This document shows positions 35,974 through 44,678 of a stretch of DNA of 47,630 bases, piece after piece. The stretch spans positions 1 to 47,630 of the forward strand of contig NZ_JAODBG010000096.1 of assembly GCF_025463825.1 (NCBI RefSeq), in the 5' to 3' direction. The notes under the pieces are model-generated. The model was not told the DNA's origin. It did no database searches and saw only the letters and a list, made by a program, of their open reading frames with translations. The position numbers and the translations under genes were made by a program. Position 1 is the stretch's first letter, and every line of letters starts with the position of its first letter. The stretch comes from Cryobacterium sp. (GTDB taxonomy: Bacteria; Actinomycetota; Actinomycetes; Actinomycetales; Microbacteriaceae).

Positions 35974-36064
35974 CCGACGAAGCCGGCTGTCGGCCCACAG
36001 ATGCCGTCCGGCTCCGCTGCTATCGAGAGATTTGCCCAATCCTGCCCACCCGCAGCGGTGGAGC

Positions 36065-36080
36065 TTAGGATTGCCTTACT
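36065..36080 (+). promoter_or_regulatory. Possible DtxR/IdeR iron box ahead of heme oxygenase
   Basis: TTAGGATTGCCTTACT lies 40 bases before the heme oxygenase start. It keeps TTAGG and CCTTA arms with partial symmetry and matches about 11 positions of the 19-base DtxR/IdeR consensus. Heme oxygenase genes of corynebacteria are controlled by DtxR, which makes the site plausible but not certain. Confidence 0.4.
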
Positions 36081-36104
36081 CGTTCCCCCAGCAGATCGGT
36101 TCTC

Positions 36105-36767
36105 ATGACCGCGTCCCCAATCAGCACCGAGCACTCCATGGACCAGCAGCCGAGCCTGGCCGACTACCTCCGCGCCAGCTCGAGCAGCCAGCACAGTGAC
36201 ACCGAGACGCGCTCGTTCATCACCGAGCTGATGAGCGGCGCGCTGTCCCTCGCGGACTACACGCGCTACCTGGGCCAGTACGCCTGGGTCTACGAAGCCC
36301 TCGAGCAACTCGTCGACCGTGTCTCCCAGGTGGACCGCAATGAGATCTTCGACCCCGCGCTCGACCGGCTACCGGCCATCGAGAGCGACCTGGCCGCCCT
36401 CGGCGTGCAGAACTGGCGCCTCGAGCACCCGCCGCTGCCGTCCACGACGGCCTACATCGCGCACCTGCAGTCCCTCACCAGCGCGGACAGCGTGCGCTGC
36501 CTGGCGCACCACTACACCCGCTACCTCGGGGACCTGTCCGGCGGTCAGGCCATCGCCGCACTCGTCGCCCGGTACTACGGGGCAGCGCCGGAACAACTCG
36601 GTTTCTACAGGTTCGATGCCATCAACAACATCGTCCAGTACAAGCGCGCCTACCGCGACAAGCTGAACTCCCTGTCGCTGCCACCCGCGGATGTGGACAC
36701 CCTCGTTGCCGAGGTCGACGCGGCTTTCACCTACAACGGCGCGGTCTTCGACGGGTTGGCGCGCTAG
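36105..36767 (+). CDS. hmuO: Biliverdin-producing heme oxygenase
   Basis: A 220-residue all-helical HmuO/HO-1-type enzyme that opens heme to biliverdin, CO and iron. The proximal His is probably the one in SSSQHSDTETRSFIT (about residue 30). The distal helix carries HHYTRYLGDLSGGQAIAALV, with the family GDLSGG motif that contacts heme. FYRFDAINNIVQYKRAYRDK and FTYNGAVFDGLA complete the fold. Start ATG 36105 (MTASPISTEH) has weak Shine-Dalgarno; an alternative is the ATG at 36138. A possible iron box lies just upstream. Three bases separate it from the following DedA gene, so these two are probably co-transcribed. Confidence 0.92.
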   Translation: MTASPISTEHSMDQQPSLADYLRASSSSQHSDTETRSFITELMSGALSLADYTRYLGQYAWVYEALEQLVDRVSQVDRNEIFDPALDRLPAIESDLAALGVQNWRLEHPPLPSTTAYIAHLQSLTSADSVRCLAHHYTRYLGDLSGGQAIAALVARYYGAAPEQLGFYRFDAINNIVQYKRAYRDKLNSLSLPPADVDTLVAEVDAAFTYNGAVFDGLAR

Positions 36768-36770
36768 CCG

Positions 36771-37448
36771 ATGGTGCGCGCCGCGGCACTGGACGGGCAG
36801 CTCAGCGACTTCCTCGCGAGCGCGGGCGTGGTGGTGTTCTACCTGCTGGTCTGGGCGCTCGTCTTCGCTGGCACCGCCCTGTTCCTGGGAGTCTTCATCC
36901 CCTTCATCACGGGCGACTCGCTGCTGTTCGGCGCCGGCCTGGTGGCCGCTTCCACGGCCAGCCTGAACATCGTCGTGCTCGCCGTCGGCGTCGGCGTCGC
37001 GGCGTTCCTGGGCGACCAGGTCGGTTTCCTGCTCGGCCGACGCTACGGCCGCGGCCATCTCGACACACGCGGCGGGCGGCGCACCCAGCTGGCGATCGGC
37101 AAGACGGAGTCGTTCTACCTCAAGTACGGCTGGTGGGCCGTGGTGGTGGCCAGGTTCATGCCCTGGGCCCGCGTGTTCGTGCCCGTGGTCGCCGGTGTCG
37201 GCCGCATGAACTACTACAAGTTCCTCTCCAGCAACCTCGTCGGCGCGCTCGCCTGGGGTGTGGGAATCACCTTGACCGGCTACTACGCCGCCGCGATCCC
37301 GGGGGTGAAGAGCGCCGCGTACATCATCGCTGGTTTCTTCATCACGGCGTCGATTGTGTTCGGCCTGCGCACCTGGTTCGCCGATCGTGCCAGCATCCGC
37401 CGGGAAGTGGCCACGGGTGGCGGGCCACCCAGCATTTTGGGGGGATAG
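36771..37448 (+). CDS. DedA-family membrane protein, divergent paralogue
   Basis: A 225-residue DedA/SNARE-associated membrane protein with re-entrant segments and C-terminal helices. The conserved arginine region is present (VVARFMPWARVFVPVVAGVG), as is GDQVGFLLGRRYGR. In the N-terminal signature, however, the usual F-A-E-x-x-x-x-G pattern reads VFAGTALFLGVFIPF, so the conserved Glu is Gly, and the usual P-G-D/E is ITGDS. In E. coli DedA proteins that Glu is functionally important. DedA proteins act in lipid-carrier recycling and membrane homeostasis. It starts three bases after heme oxygenase and is followed 107 bases later by an ordinary DedA gene. Confidence 0.85.
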   Translation: MVRAAALDGQLSDFLASAGVVVFYLLVWALVFAGTALFLGVFIPFITGDSLLFGAGLVAASTASLNIVVLAVGVGVAAFLGDQVGFLLGRRYGRGHLDTRGGRRTQLAIGKTESFYLKYGWWAVVVARFMPWARVFVPVVAGVGRMNYYKFLSSNLVGALAWGVGITLTGYYAAAIPGVKSAAYIIAGFFITASIVFGLRTWFADRASIRREVATGGGPPSILGG

Positions 37449-37555
37449 CCACCCCCGCCGCCCGGCGGTCTGGGTCAAGAACGCGGTAACCTGTAGCGAC
37501 GCAAGCGATCACCGCCGACTGGCCGATCTAGCCGCCGCCGACTGGAGTTTTCTTC

Positions 37556-38290
37556 GTGATAAACACTGCACTCATCCCGTGGCTCGACCCGGAGATCCTC
37601 ATCAACGGCTTCGGGCCGTGGGCGCTGCTTGGTGTCTGCGCGATCGTCTTCGCCGAAACCGGCCTGCTGATCGGGTTCCTGCTGCCGGGTGACACGCTGC
37701 TGGTCATCACCGGCCTGTTCGTGTTCTTCGACATCATCACCATCGACATCTGGTGGGTCGCCCTGGCCATCGGCGGCGCGGCGTTCGTCGGCGGCGAAGT
37801 CGGCTACCTCATCGGTCACCGGCTCGGCCCGCGAGTGTTCGAACGCAAGGAATCCGGCCTGTTCAGCGTCAAGAACGTGCAACGCACCAACGCGTTCTTC
37901 GTGCGCTTCGGCGGCTTCGCCGTGATCGCCGCCCGCTTCGTGCCCATCGTGCGCACCTTCGCCCCGGTCGCCGCCGGCGTGGGTCACATGGACTACCGCA
38001 AGTACAGCCTGTACAACTTCATCGGCGCCATGATCTGGGGAGCCGGACTCACGTTCTTCGGTTACTTCCTCGGATACATCCCGCCGCTGGCCGACTTCGT
38101 GCGCGACTACATCGACCTGATCCTGCTGGGCGCCGTCGTGATCACCCTGATCCCCACCATCTATCACTACGTCCAGTCCACGGTGAAGGCCCGCCGTGAG
38201 GCTCGCGCCGGCGTGAGCGTCGACCCGGAGAAGCTGGTGCTCGACCCGGAGACCTTCGACACGAACAACGACGGCAAGCACGAGGCCTGA
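37556..38290 (+). CDS. DedA-family membrane protein
   Basis: A 244-residue DedA protein with the full family signature: VFAETGLLIGFLLPGDTLL (Glu and Asp present), GGEVGYLIGHRLGPR, and IAARFVPIVRTFAPVAAGVG with both arginines. Helices continue with YNFIGAMIWGAGLTFFGYFL and LILLGAVVITLIPTIYHYVQ. The tail after residue 205 is charged and ends TFDTNNDGKHEA. Start GTG 37556 (MINTALIPWL). It is the intact paralogue of the preceding gene and may act with it on undecaprenyl-phosphate or phospholipid translocation, which is inferred from the family. Confidence 0.9.
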   Translation: MINTALIPWLDPEILINGFGPWALLGVCAIVFAETGLLIGFLLPGDTLLVITGLFVFFDIITIDIWWVALAIGGAAFVGGEVGYLIGHRLGPRVFERKESGLFSVKNVQRTNAFFVRFGGFAVIAARFVPIVRTFAPVAAGVGHMDYRKYSLYNFIGAMIWGAGLTFFGYFLGYIPPLADFVRDYIDLILLGAVVITLIPTIYHYVQSTVKARREARAGVSVDPEKLVLDPETFDTNNDGKHEA

Positions 38291-38302
38291 GCTGACCGGT
38301 GC

Positions 38303-39223
38303 TCAGCGGTGCGAGTGGTGCTCGTGCTCCGCGTCCGCCGCATGGTCGGCCGGTTCCAGCTGGAACGTGGAGTGGTCGACGTCGAAGTGGTGGGAGAGGC
38401 ACTCGGAGAGCTCGCGCAGCAGTTCGCCCGACCTACCCGCCGCCAGCAGTTCAGGTTCGACGACGATGTGCGCGCTGAACACGCGTGACCCCGAGGTGAT
38501 CGCCCAAACGTGCACGTCATGCACGGCCACGACACCCGCGGTGCCCTCGAGGTGCTCACGGATGGCGCGCACGTCGGTGTCCGCCGGTACCGACTCGCTG
38601 AACACCCGCACCACGTCACGCAGCAGCCCGAACGCCCGCGGCACGATCATCGCGGCGATCACCAGCGACGCGATCGCGTCGGCCTGCGCGAAGCCGGTGG
38701 TGAGGATGACGACGGCGGCGACGATCACGGCCACCGAACCCAGCGCATCCCCCAGCACTTCGAGATAGGCACCGCGCATGTTGATCGAACCGGCGGCGGC
38801 CGGGCGCAGCAGCAGGATTCCAATGATGTTCGCGACCAGGCCGATCACGGCGACCACGAGCATCGGCGCCGCCAGCACGTCGCCGGGGACGCCGGAGGCG
38901 AGCCGGCTGGTCGCCCCGACGACAACGAACCCGGCCACGACGAGCAGGATCATGCCGTTGATCAGCGCACCGAACACCTCTGCCCGCTGGTAGCCGAAGG
39001 TCTGCCGGTCGGTGGCGGGGCGCGCGGCGACCACGGTGGCGGCGAGCGCGATGATGAGCCCGGCGAGGTCGGAGAACATGTGGCCGGCGTCGGCGAGCAG
39101 GGCCAGGGACCCGGTGAACCAGGCGCCGACGATCTCGACGACGAGCACGGTGGCCACCAGCCCGATCACAACCGACAGGCGCGCCCGATTGCGCGTCGAA
39201 ACGGATGCGTGATCGTGACCCAT
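38303..39223 (-). CDS. Cation diffusion facilitator (CzcD-like metal exporter)
   Basis: A 306-residue CDF transporter exporting divalent metals such as Zn2+, Co2+ or Cd2+ in exchange for protons. Six membrane helices are visible, with metal-site motifs LLADAGHMFSDLAGLIIAL in TM2 and YLEVLGDALGSVAVIVAAVV in TM5. The cytoplasmic C-terminal domain (AVHDVHVWAITSGSRVFSAH) is typical. Both termini are His-rich (MGHDHASV; AEHEHHSHR), which may bind metal. The start ATG is at 39223. It lies downstream of rdgB on the same strand with a 108 bp gap that shows no clear terminator. Confidence 0.92.
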   Translation of the reverse strand: MGHDHASVSTRNRARLSVVIGLVATVLVVEIVGAWFTGSLALLADAGHMFSDLAGLIIALAATVVAARPATDRQTFGYQRAEVFGALINGMILLVVAGFVVVGATSRLASGVPGDVLAAPMLVVAVIGLVANIIGILLLRPAAAGSINMRGAYLEVLGDALGSVAVIVAAVVILTTGFAQADAIASLVIAAMIVPRAFGLLRDVVRVFSESVPADTDVRAIREHLEGTAGVVAVHDVHVWAITSGSRVFSAHIVVEPELLAAGRSGELLRELSECLSHHFDVDHSTFQLEPADHAADAEHEHHSHR

Positions 39224-39331
39224 GCCCCCACGCTACGAGCCTGACCGCCTGAAAGCGAGCCCCGCCGCCAGTTGGGAATGAGTGCCGTTCTCAGCAGTCT
39301 CCCACGGCCGGCCCGCGGGGCTAACCCCTGG

Positions 39332-39922
39332 TCACACGCCCAGAAGTTCGGTGAGCACCGGACCGAGAGCTGCGAAGGCGATGGCCCGGTGGCTCTCGGC
39401 GTTCTTCACGTCGGCCGGCAGCTCCGCGGCGGACAAGTCGTGTCCGTCCGGCTGGAAGATCGGGTCGTAACCGAATCCGCCACCGCCGGCCGGCTCGCGC
39501 AGGATCCGGCCCGGCCACTCCCCCGTGACGGCTCGTTCGACGCCATTCGGCAGGGCCAGCGCCGCAACGCAGGTGAAGTGCCCGGCCCGGTGCTCGTCGG
39601 CCATGTCACTGATCTGCCAGAGCAGCAGTCGCAGGTTCTCGTCGGGGTCCCTCGCCGGGCCGCCCCAGCGGGCGGAGAAGATACCGGGCGCGCCGCCGAG
39701 CACGTCTACGCAGATGCCGGAATCATCCGCGATCGCCGGCAGCCCGGTGTACGCGGCCGCGGCACGCGCCTTGATCAGGGCGTTCTCGGTGAAGGTGGCG
39801 CCGTTCTCGACCGGCTCCGGGCCGTCATAGGCCAGCACCTCGAGGCCGGGCAGCATCGGCGCGAGGATCCGGCGCAGCTCCTCGACCTTGTGGGCGTTGT
39901 GGGTGGCGAGAACGACGCGCAT
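39332..39922 (-). CDS. rdgB: Non-canonical purine NTP pyrophosphatase (RdgB/HAM1)
   Basis: A 196-residue house-cleaning enzyme that hydrolyses ITP, dITP and XTP to monophosphates. Signatures are VVLATHNAHKVEELRRIL at the N terminus, AIADDSGICVDVLGGAPGIF with the catalytic Asp pair, ARWGG, and GGGGFGYDPIFQPDG. Start ATG 39922 (MRVVLATHN) comes one base after the rph stop region, so the gene is third in a murI-rph-rdgB operon. This order is widely conserved in actinobacteria. Confidence 0.95.
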   Translation of the reverse strand: MRVVLATHNAHKVEELRRILAPMLPGLEVLAYDGPEPVENGATFTENALIKARAAAAYTGLPAIADDSGICVDVLGGAPGIFSARWGGPARDPDENLRLLLWQISDMADEHRAGHFTCVAALALPNGVERAVTGEWPGRILREPAGGGGFGYDPIFQPDGHDLSAAELPADVKNAESHRAIAFAALGPVLTELLGV

Positions 39923-39923
39923 C

Positions 39924-40658
39924 TCAGCGGCCCAGCGTGGTCTTCTGCAGTTCGGTGAGGGTGATCGCCCCACCGAGGGCCAGGTCGAGCAGGGAGTCGA
40001 GCTCACTGCGGTCGAAGGGGGCGCCTTCTGCCGTGCCCTGCACCTCGATGAACTTGCCGCGGCCGGTGACGACGACGTTCATGTCGGTCTCGGCGCGCAC
40101 GTCTTCGGTGTAGGCCAGGTCGAGCATCGGCACCCCGGCGATGATACCCACGGAGACGGCGGCGACGCTGTCGGTGAGCGGCTGCGCCTTCTGGGCGATG
40201 AATTTCTTCTCGCGGCCCCATTCGAGCGCGTCGGCCAGCGCCACGTACGCGCCGGTGATCGCGGCGGTACGGGTGCCGCCGTCGGCCTGCAGGACGTCAC
40301 AGTCGATGACGATGGTGTTCTCGCCGAGCGCCTTCATGTCCACGACGGCGCGCAGGCTCCGGCCGATCAGCCGGCTGATCTCGTGGGTGCGGCCGCCGAT
40401 GCGGCCCTTGACCGATTCCCGGTCCATCCGGGAGTTCGTCGATCGGGGCAGCATCGAGTACTCGGCGGTGACCCAGCCCTTGCCCTTGCCGGCCATCCAG
40501 CGCGGCACACCGTTGGTGAACGAGGCCGTGGCGAGCACCTTGGTGCGGCCGAACGAGATCAGGGCGGAGCCTTCCGCCTGGTCGCTCCAACCGCGCTCGA
40601 TGGTGACGGGACGCAGCTGGTCGTTGGTGCGGCCATCGGCGCGCAGGATGTCGGTCAC
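39924..40658 (-). CDS. rph: Ribonuclease PH
   Basis: A 244-residue phosphorolytic exoribonuclease that trims tRNA 3' ends. The family blocks are [76 protein letters not shown] and a C-terminal [20 protein letters not shown]. The start GTG at 40658 (MTDILRADG) has AAGGAG nine bases upstream and overlaps the murI stop by four bases (GTGA). The gene is intact and of typical length. Confidence 0.96.
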   Translation of the reverse strand: MTDILRADGRTNDQLRPVTIERGWSDQAEGSALISFGRTKVLATASFTNGVPRWMAGKGKGWVTAEYSMLPRSTNSRMDRESVKGRIGGRTHEISRLIGRSLRAVVDMKALGENTIVIDCDVLQADGGTRTAAITGAYVALADALEWGREKKFIAQKAQPLTDSVAAVSVGIIAGVPMLDLAYTEDVRAETDMNVVVTGRGKFIEVQGTAEGAPFDRSELDSLLDLALGGAITLTELQKTTLGR

Positions 40659-41527
40659 GGGTACTCCTTGAAAATACGCGGTGTGGTGGACGACGCGGCC
40701 AGACTGGCCACCTCGCTGAGACTGATGGTGCCCGTCGCGACCAGGTCGACCCGGGCGATCTCCGGGCCGAGCAGCCGGTGGGCGAGGCGGAGGAAGTCGT
40801 CGGCGCTGTCACCGGTGGCCTCGTAGCGGTAGGTGGGCGGGGTGGTCACGGCCCGCTCCAGCCCCTGGCCCACGAGGACCCGGTAGACGTCGTTCGCGGT
40901 CTCGGTGTGGCTGGACACCAGCGTCACGGCATCCCCCATGACATAGGAGATCACTCCGCGCAGGAATGGGTAGTGGGTGCAGCCGAGCACCAGGGTATCG
41001 ACGTCGGCGGCCTTGAGCGGAGCCAGGTACTCCTCGGCGACCCGCAGCACCTCATCGCCGGTGGTGACGCCGGACTCGACGAATTCCACGAAACGCGGGC
41101 AGGCCTGCGAGAACAACTGGATGTCGGTGGCCGCCGCGAAGGCGTCGTTGTACGCCCGCGACTTGACGGTGCCCGCCGTGCCGACCACACCGACCCGCTT
41201 GTTGCGGGTGGTGCCCACCGCCCGGCGCACCGCCGGCTGGATCACCTCGATCACGGGCACGCTGTAGCGCTCCCTGGCGTCCCGCAACACGGCGGCGGAT
41301 GCGGTGTTGCAGGCGATTACCAGCAACTTCACATCCTGGGCGACCAGGTCGTCGAGGACCTCCAGGGCGTACCCGCGCACGTCGGCGATCTTCTTCGGCC
41401 CGTACGGGGAATGGGCGGTATCCCCGATATAGAGGATGGACTCGTTGGGTAGTTGGTCCTTGATGGCGCGGGCGACGGTGAGTCCGCCGACGCCGGAGTC
41501 GAAAATCCCAATCGGTGCATCAGTCAC
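40655..41527 (-). CDS. murI: Glutamate racemase
   Basis: A 290-residue racemase that supplies D-glutamate for peptidoglycan. Motifs are [45 protein letters not shown] with the first catalytic Cys and [15 protein letters not shown] with the second. Start GTG 41527 ([10 protein letters not shown]); no strong Shine-Dalgarno is seen. First gene of the murI-rph-rdgB operon, with overlap to rph. Divergent from fabF across a 178 bp region. Confidence 0.95.
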   Translation of the reverse strand: MTDAPIGIFDSGVGGLTVARAIKDQLPNESILYIGDTAHSPYGPKKIADVRGYALEVLDDLVAQDVKLLVIACNTASAAVLRDARERYSVPVIEVIQPAVRRAVGTTRNKRVGVVGTAGTVKSRAYNDAFAAATDIQLFSQACPRFVEFVESGVTTGDEVLRVAEEYLAPLKAADVDTLVLGCTHYPFLRGVISYVMGDAVTLVSSHTETANDVYRVLVGQGLERAVTTPPTYRYEATGDSADDFLRLAHRLLGPEIARVDLVATGTISLSEVASLAASSTTPRIFKEYP

Positions 41528-41598
41528 GACAATCAAGCCTAGCCGGGTTCGGCATTCGCCCCGGCGTGACACCGCTATATGCCGGGAACGCCCCAACG

Positions 41599-41630
41599 TA
41601 CGTAGAGACGTATATACCCGTCACTACACT
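41599..41630 (+). promoter_or_regulatory. Inverted repeat and candidate -10 in the murI/fabF divergent region
   Basis: TACGT-AGAG-ACGTA (41599-41612) is a perfect inverted repeat, followed by TATATA (41611-41616) and a TACACT hexamer at 41625-41630 that fits a -10 box. With GTAGAG 17 bases upstream as a weak -35, transcription would start near 41637, giving fabF a leader of about 70 bases. The repeat could be a regulator site. Confidence 0.35.
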
Positions 41631-41705
41631 CGGCATATGGGCCAGGTCAACCAGACAGAGCCCCACCGTAAGACGTCCCTCGTGCCGTCTGAGGAGATGA
41701 TCGTC

Positions 41706-42938
41706 ATGAATGATCGAGTCGTAATCACCGGCCTGGGCGCCTTGACGCCCCTGGGCAACTCGTGGACCGAGACCTGGGACGGCCTCACCAACGGCCGCAG
41801 CGGCGTGGCCCGCATCACCCAGTTCGACGCGACCGACCTGCCCACGCAGATCGCCGGCGAGGTCAAGGGCTTCGACCCGGCGACGCGCATGTCGATCAAG
41901 CAGGTCAAGCGGGCCTCCCGTGCCTCGCAGCTGGCCATCGCCGCCGCCCGCGAGGCCGTGGCCGACGCCGGCTTCGGCCCGTCGATGGAGGGCATCCACA
42001 CCGCGGTCATCGTCAACAGCGCCGTCTCCGGCTATGCCGAGATCCAGGACGCCACCGAGCATGTCAACGCCGGCAGCGCCCGCCGCATCTCTCCCCGCTT
42101 CGTGCCGCAATCGCTGATGAACATGGCCGCCTGCGAGATCGCAATCGACCTGGGCGTGCACGGCCCGGTGAACGCCAGCGCCCTGGCCTGCGCGAGCGGT
42201 GCGTACGCGCTGCTCGAAGCCCGCACCATGCTCATCACCGGTGACGCCGACGTCGTCATCGCCGGCGGCGTCGAAGCCGCCATCACCCCGGTGATGTTCG
42301 CCGGGCTGAACGCAATGCACGCCGCGTCCACCCACAACGAGGAGCCCACCGAGGCCAGCCGACCGTTCGACGCGAACCGCAACGGTCTCGTCTTCGGCGA
42401 GGGCGCGGTCGTGTTCGTGATGGAGCTGCTCTCCCACGCCACGGCCCGCGGCGCCCGCGTGTACGCCGAGGTGCTCGGTGGCGCGCTCACCAGCGACGGC
42501 TTCAGCATCGTGGCCCCCGACCCGTCCGGCCAGTACGCCAGTCAGGCGATCACCCGCGCCCTGGACCGGAGCAAGCTCAACCCGGCCGACATCGACATGA
42601 TCGTCGCCCACGGCACCTCCACCCAGGCCAATGACAAGGCCGAGACCCTGGCCATCCGTCAGTCCCTGCGCCACTTCGCCGACAAGATCTCGATCACGGC
42701 CCCCAAGTCGATGACCGGGCACATGATCGGCGCCGCCGGGGCGCTCTCCGCCCTCATCGGTGCGCTGTCGATCAAGAACGGCATCGTGCCGCCCACGATC
42801 AACCTGCGCACCCCCGATCCCGACTGCACGCTCGACTACACGCCGCTCACCGCGCGCATCCAGCCCATCAAGCACGCGCTGGTGAACGCGTTCGGCTTCG
42901 GCGGCCAGAACTGCATCGTCGCGTTCGGCGCCCTCTGA
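41706..42938 (+). CDS. fabF: Beta-ketoacyl-ACP synthase II (FabF/KasA-like)
   Basis: A 410-residue condensing enzyme of fatty acid synthesis. The thiolase-fold catalytic triad is Cys in NASALACASGAYALLEA, His in IVAHGTSTQANDKAE and His in PKSMTGHMIGAAGALSAL. The opening VVITGLGALTPLG and the end NAFGFGGQNCIVAF are typical. The start is ATG 41706 because GAGGAG lies nine bases upstream (41691-41696); in-frame ATGs at 41697 and 41637 are possible but would extend beyond the family start. As a stand-alone fabF not followed by other fab genes, it may be a second condensing enzyme or the main one; the window does not tell. Confidence 0.93.
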   Translation: MNDRVVITGLGALTPLGNSWTETWDGLTNGRSGVARITQFDATDLPTQIAGEVKGFDPATRMSIKQVKRASRASQLAIAAAREAVADAGFGPSMEGIHTAVIVNSAVSGYAEIQDATEHVNAGSARRISPRFVPQSLMNMAACEIAIDLGVHGPVNASALACASGAYALLEARTMLITGDADVVIAGGVEAAITPVMFAGLNAMHAASTHNEEPTEASRPFDANRNGLVFGEGAVVFVMELLSHATARGARVYAEVLGGALTSDGFSIVAPDPSGQYASQAITRALDRSKLNPADIDMIVAHGTSTQANDKAETLAIRQSLRHFADKISITAPKSMTGHMIGAAGALSALIGALSIKNGIVPPTINLRTPDPDCTLDYTPLTARIQPIKHALVNAFGFGGQNCIVAFGAL

Positions 42939-42970
42939 ACCGCGAGCGGCGGTGCGGGAGGTCATGCGGC

Positions 42971-42976
42971 TAGGCT
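42971..42976 (+). promoter_or_regulatory. Candidate -10 box of a leaderless pncB transcript
   Basis: TAGGCT (TAnnnT) ends seven bases before the pncB GTG at 42984, and no Shine-Dalgarno is present in between. This is the spacing expected when transcription starts at the initiation codon. The -35 region is not recognisable. Confidence 0.4.
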
Positions 42977-42983
42977 TGCCCGC

Positions 42984-44321
42984 GTGACCGAGTCCTCTGC
43001 ATTTCGAACCGACCGTTATGAACTCACCATGGTGGATGCCGCGATCCAGAGCGGCACCGCCGACCGGGAGTGCATGTTCGAGGCCTTCGCCCGGCGGCTG
43101 CCGGCCGGGCGGCGGTACGGGATCGTCGCCGGCACCGGCCGGCTGCTCGACCTGATCAAGGACTTCCGCTTCGGGAACGCCGAACTGGACTGGCTTCGGG
43201 ACAACAACGTGGTGCGGCCGCCCACGCTGGACTGGCTGGCGGACTACTCCTTCGGCGGCAACATCTGGGGCTACCGCGAGGGAGACGCCTACTTCCCCGG
43301 CTCGCCGCTGATCCAGGTCGACGGTACCTTCGCCGAGTGCGTGGTGCTCGAAACGGTCATCCTCAGCGTGCTCAACTACGACAGCGCCGTGGCCAGCGCC
43401 GCCGCCCGCATGGTGTCGGTGAGTCTGGGTCGCCCGCTGGCCGAGATGGGCTCCCGCCGCACGGGCGAACACTCCGCCGTTGCCGCCGCCCGCGCCGCGT
43501 ACATCGCCGGGTTCGGCTCGACCAGCAACCTCGAGGCCGGCCGGAGCTGGGGTGTCCCCACTATGGGCACCGCCGCACACTCCTTCACCCTGCTGCACGA
43601 CAGCGAGGAAGACGCCTTTCGCGCCCAGGTCGACGCCTTCGGCGCCTCGACCACGCTACTCGTCGACACCTACAACATCGAGCGCGGCATCGAGCTGGCC
43701 GTTCAGGTCGCCGGCCCGGGCCTCGGCATGATCCGCATCGACTCCGGTGACCTGCCGACCGTCGCCGCCGCCGCGCGCGCGCAGCTGGACGCGCTCGGCG
43801 CCGTGAACACCGGCATCACGGTGACCAGCGACCTCGATGAGTTCTCGATCGCGGCGTTGTCGGCGTCCCCGGTGGATGCGTTCGGTGTGGGCACCTCGCT
43901 CGTCACGGGTTCCGGCGCCCCGGCTGCCGGCATGGTCTACAAGCTCGTTGCGCACAAGAACGCCGACGATGACTGGGTGTCGGTGGCGAAGACCGCGGCG
44001 TCCAAGGCGTCCGTCGGCGGGCGGAAGAGCGCGGTGCGTCGTGTGGACTCGGCCGGCACCGCCCGGGAGGAAGTGGTGCTGGTGGATGCCGACGGTCCGG
44101 CCTCCCCGCCGAACGAGCTGCCCCTGCCCGACACCGACGGCTTCGTCGAGCGGTCGCTGCTGGTGCCGCTGATGGTGGCCGGCGTCGTGGACGAGCGCTA
44201 CCTGGGTGTGGCGGGCACGCACCTGGCCCGCGAACACCACGCCGCGGCAATGCGCGAACTACCAATCGACGCGTTCCGGCTCGGCCGCGGCGACGCCGTC
44301 ATCCCGACGGTGTACCGCTAG
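42984..44321 (+). CDS. pncB: Nicotinate phosphoribosyltransferase
   Basis: A 445-residue enzyme joining nicotinate and PRPP to nicotinate mononucleotide in NAD salvage. Motifs include FRTDRYELTMVDAAIQSG, FARRLPAGRRYGIVAG, FGSTSNLEAGRSWGVPTMGT, the catalytic-His region GTAAHSFTLLHDSEEDAF, and GLGMIRIDSGDLPTVA. Start GTG 42984 (MTESSAFRTD) has no Shine-Dalgarno and is probably leaderless. It follows fabF by 45 bases. Convergent with the DUF3039 gene, separated by a short GC-rich hairpin. Confidence 0.95.
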   Translation: MTESSAFRTDRYELTMVDAAIQSGTADRECMFEAFARRLPAGRRYGIVAGTGRLLDLIKDFRFGNAELDWLRDNNVVRPPTLDWLADYSFGGNIWGYREGDAYFPGSPLIQVDGTFAECVVLETVILSVLNYDSAVASAAARMVSVSLGRPLAEMGSRRTGEHSAVAAARAAYIAGFGSTSNLEAGRSWGVPTMGTAAHSFTLLHDSEEDAFRAQVDAFGASTTLLVDTYNIERGIELAVQVAGPGLGMIRIDSGDLPTVAAAARAQLDALGAVNTGITVTSDLDEFSIAALSASPVDAFGVGTSLVTGSGAPAAGMVYKLVAHKNADDDWVSVAKTAASKASVGGRKSAVRRVDSAGTAREEVVLVDADGPASPPNELPLPDTDGFVERSLLVPLMVAGVVDERYLGVAGTHLAREHHAAAMRELPIDAFRLGRGDAVIPTVYR

Positions 44322-44349
44322 CCGGCCCTGTTCCGCGAGCTGGGGTGGC

Positions 44350-44365
44350 GGCCGGTTCGCCGGTC
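44350..44365. terminator. Possible terminator hairpin between pncB and DUF3039
   Basis: GGCCGG-TTCG-CCGGTC forms a stem with a TTCG tetraloop, and an upstream CCGGCC (44322-44327) can compete for the left arm. It lies between convergent stop codons. No T-run is present, so termination is a guess from position. Confidence 0.35.
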
Positions 44366-44660
44366 AATCCTGCTTCATCTTTTCGTAGATGGCCTTGCAG
44401 GTCGGGCAGACCGGGAACTTCTCCGGGTCGCGGCCCGGCAGCCACTTCTTGCCGCACAGCGCCTTGACGGGCTTGCCGGAGAGCGCGGATTCAAGGATCT
44501 TGTCCTTGGGGACGTAATGCGAGAAGCGTTCGTGGTCGCCGGGCTCGATCTGCTCCTGGTTGAGGAGCTCCTCGAGCTCGCGGTCGAGGGTCGAGGTTCC
44601 GCCGCCGGTTCCGGGGCCCTGGCCGGGGTCGGCAATGCTCGCGCGAGTGTCGTGTGTCAT
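44364..44660 (-). CDS. DUF3039 domain protein
   Basis: A 98-residue actinobacterial protein of unknown function. The C-terminal DUF3039 core reads HERFSHYVPKDKILESALSG, KPVKALCGKKWLPGRDPEKF and PVCPTCKAIYEKM; the cysteines in ALCGKKW and PVCPTCKA probably bind zinc. The first 30 residues are a disordered Gly/Thr-rich tail. Start ATG 44660 (MTHDTRASIA). It lies just 18 bases from the end of the ABC permease on the same strand, so it may be in the exporter transcript. Confidence 0.9.
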   Translation of the reverse strand: MTHDTRASIADPGQGPGTGGGTSTLDRELEELLNQEQIEPGDHERFSHYVPKDKILESALSGKPVKALCGKKWLPGRDPEKFPVCPTCKAIYEKMKQD

Positions 44661-44678
44661 ACGTTCAAGTGTATGCAG

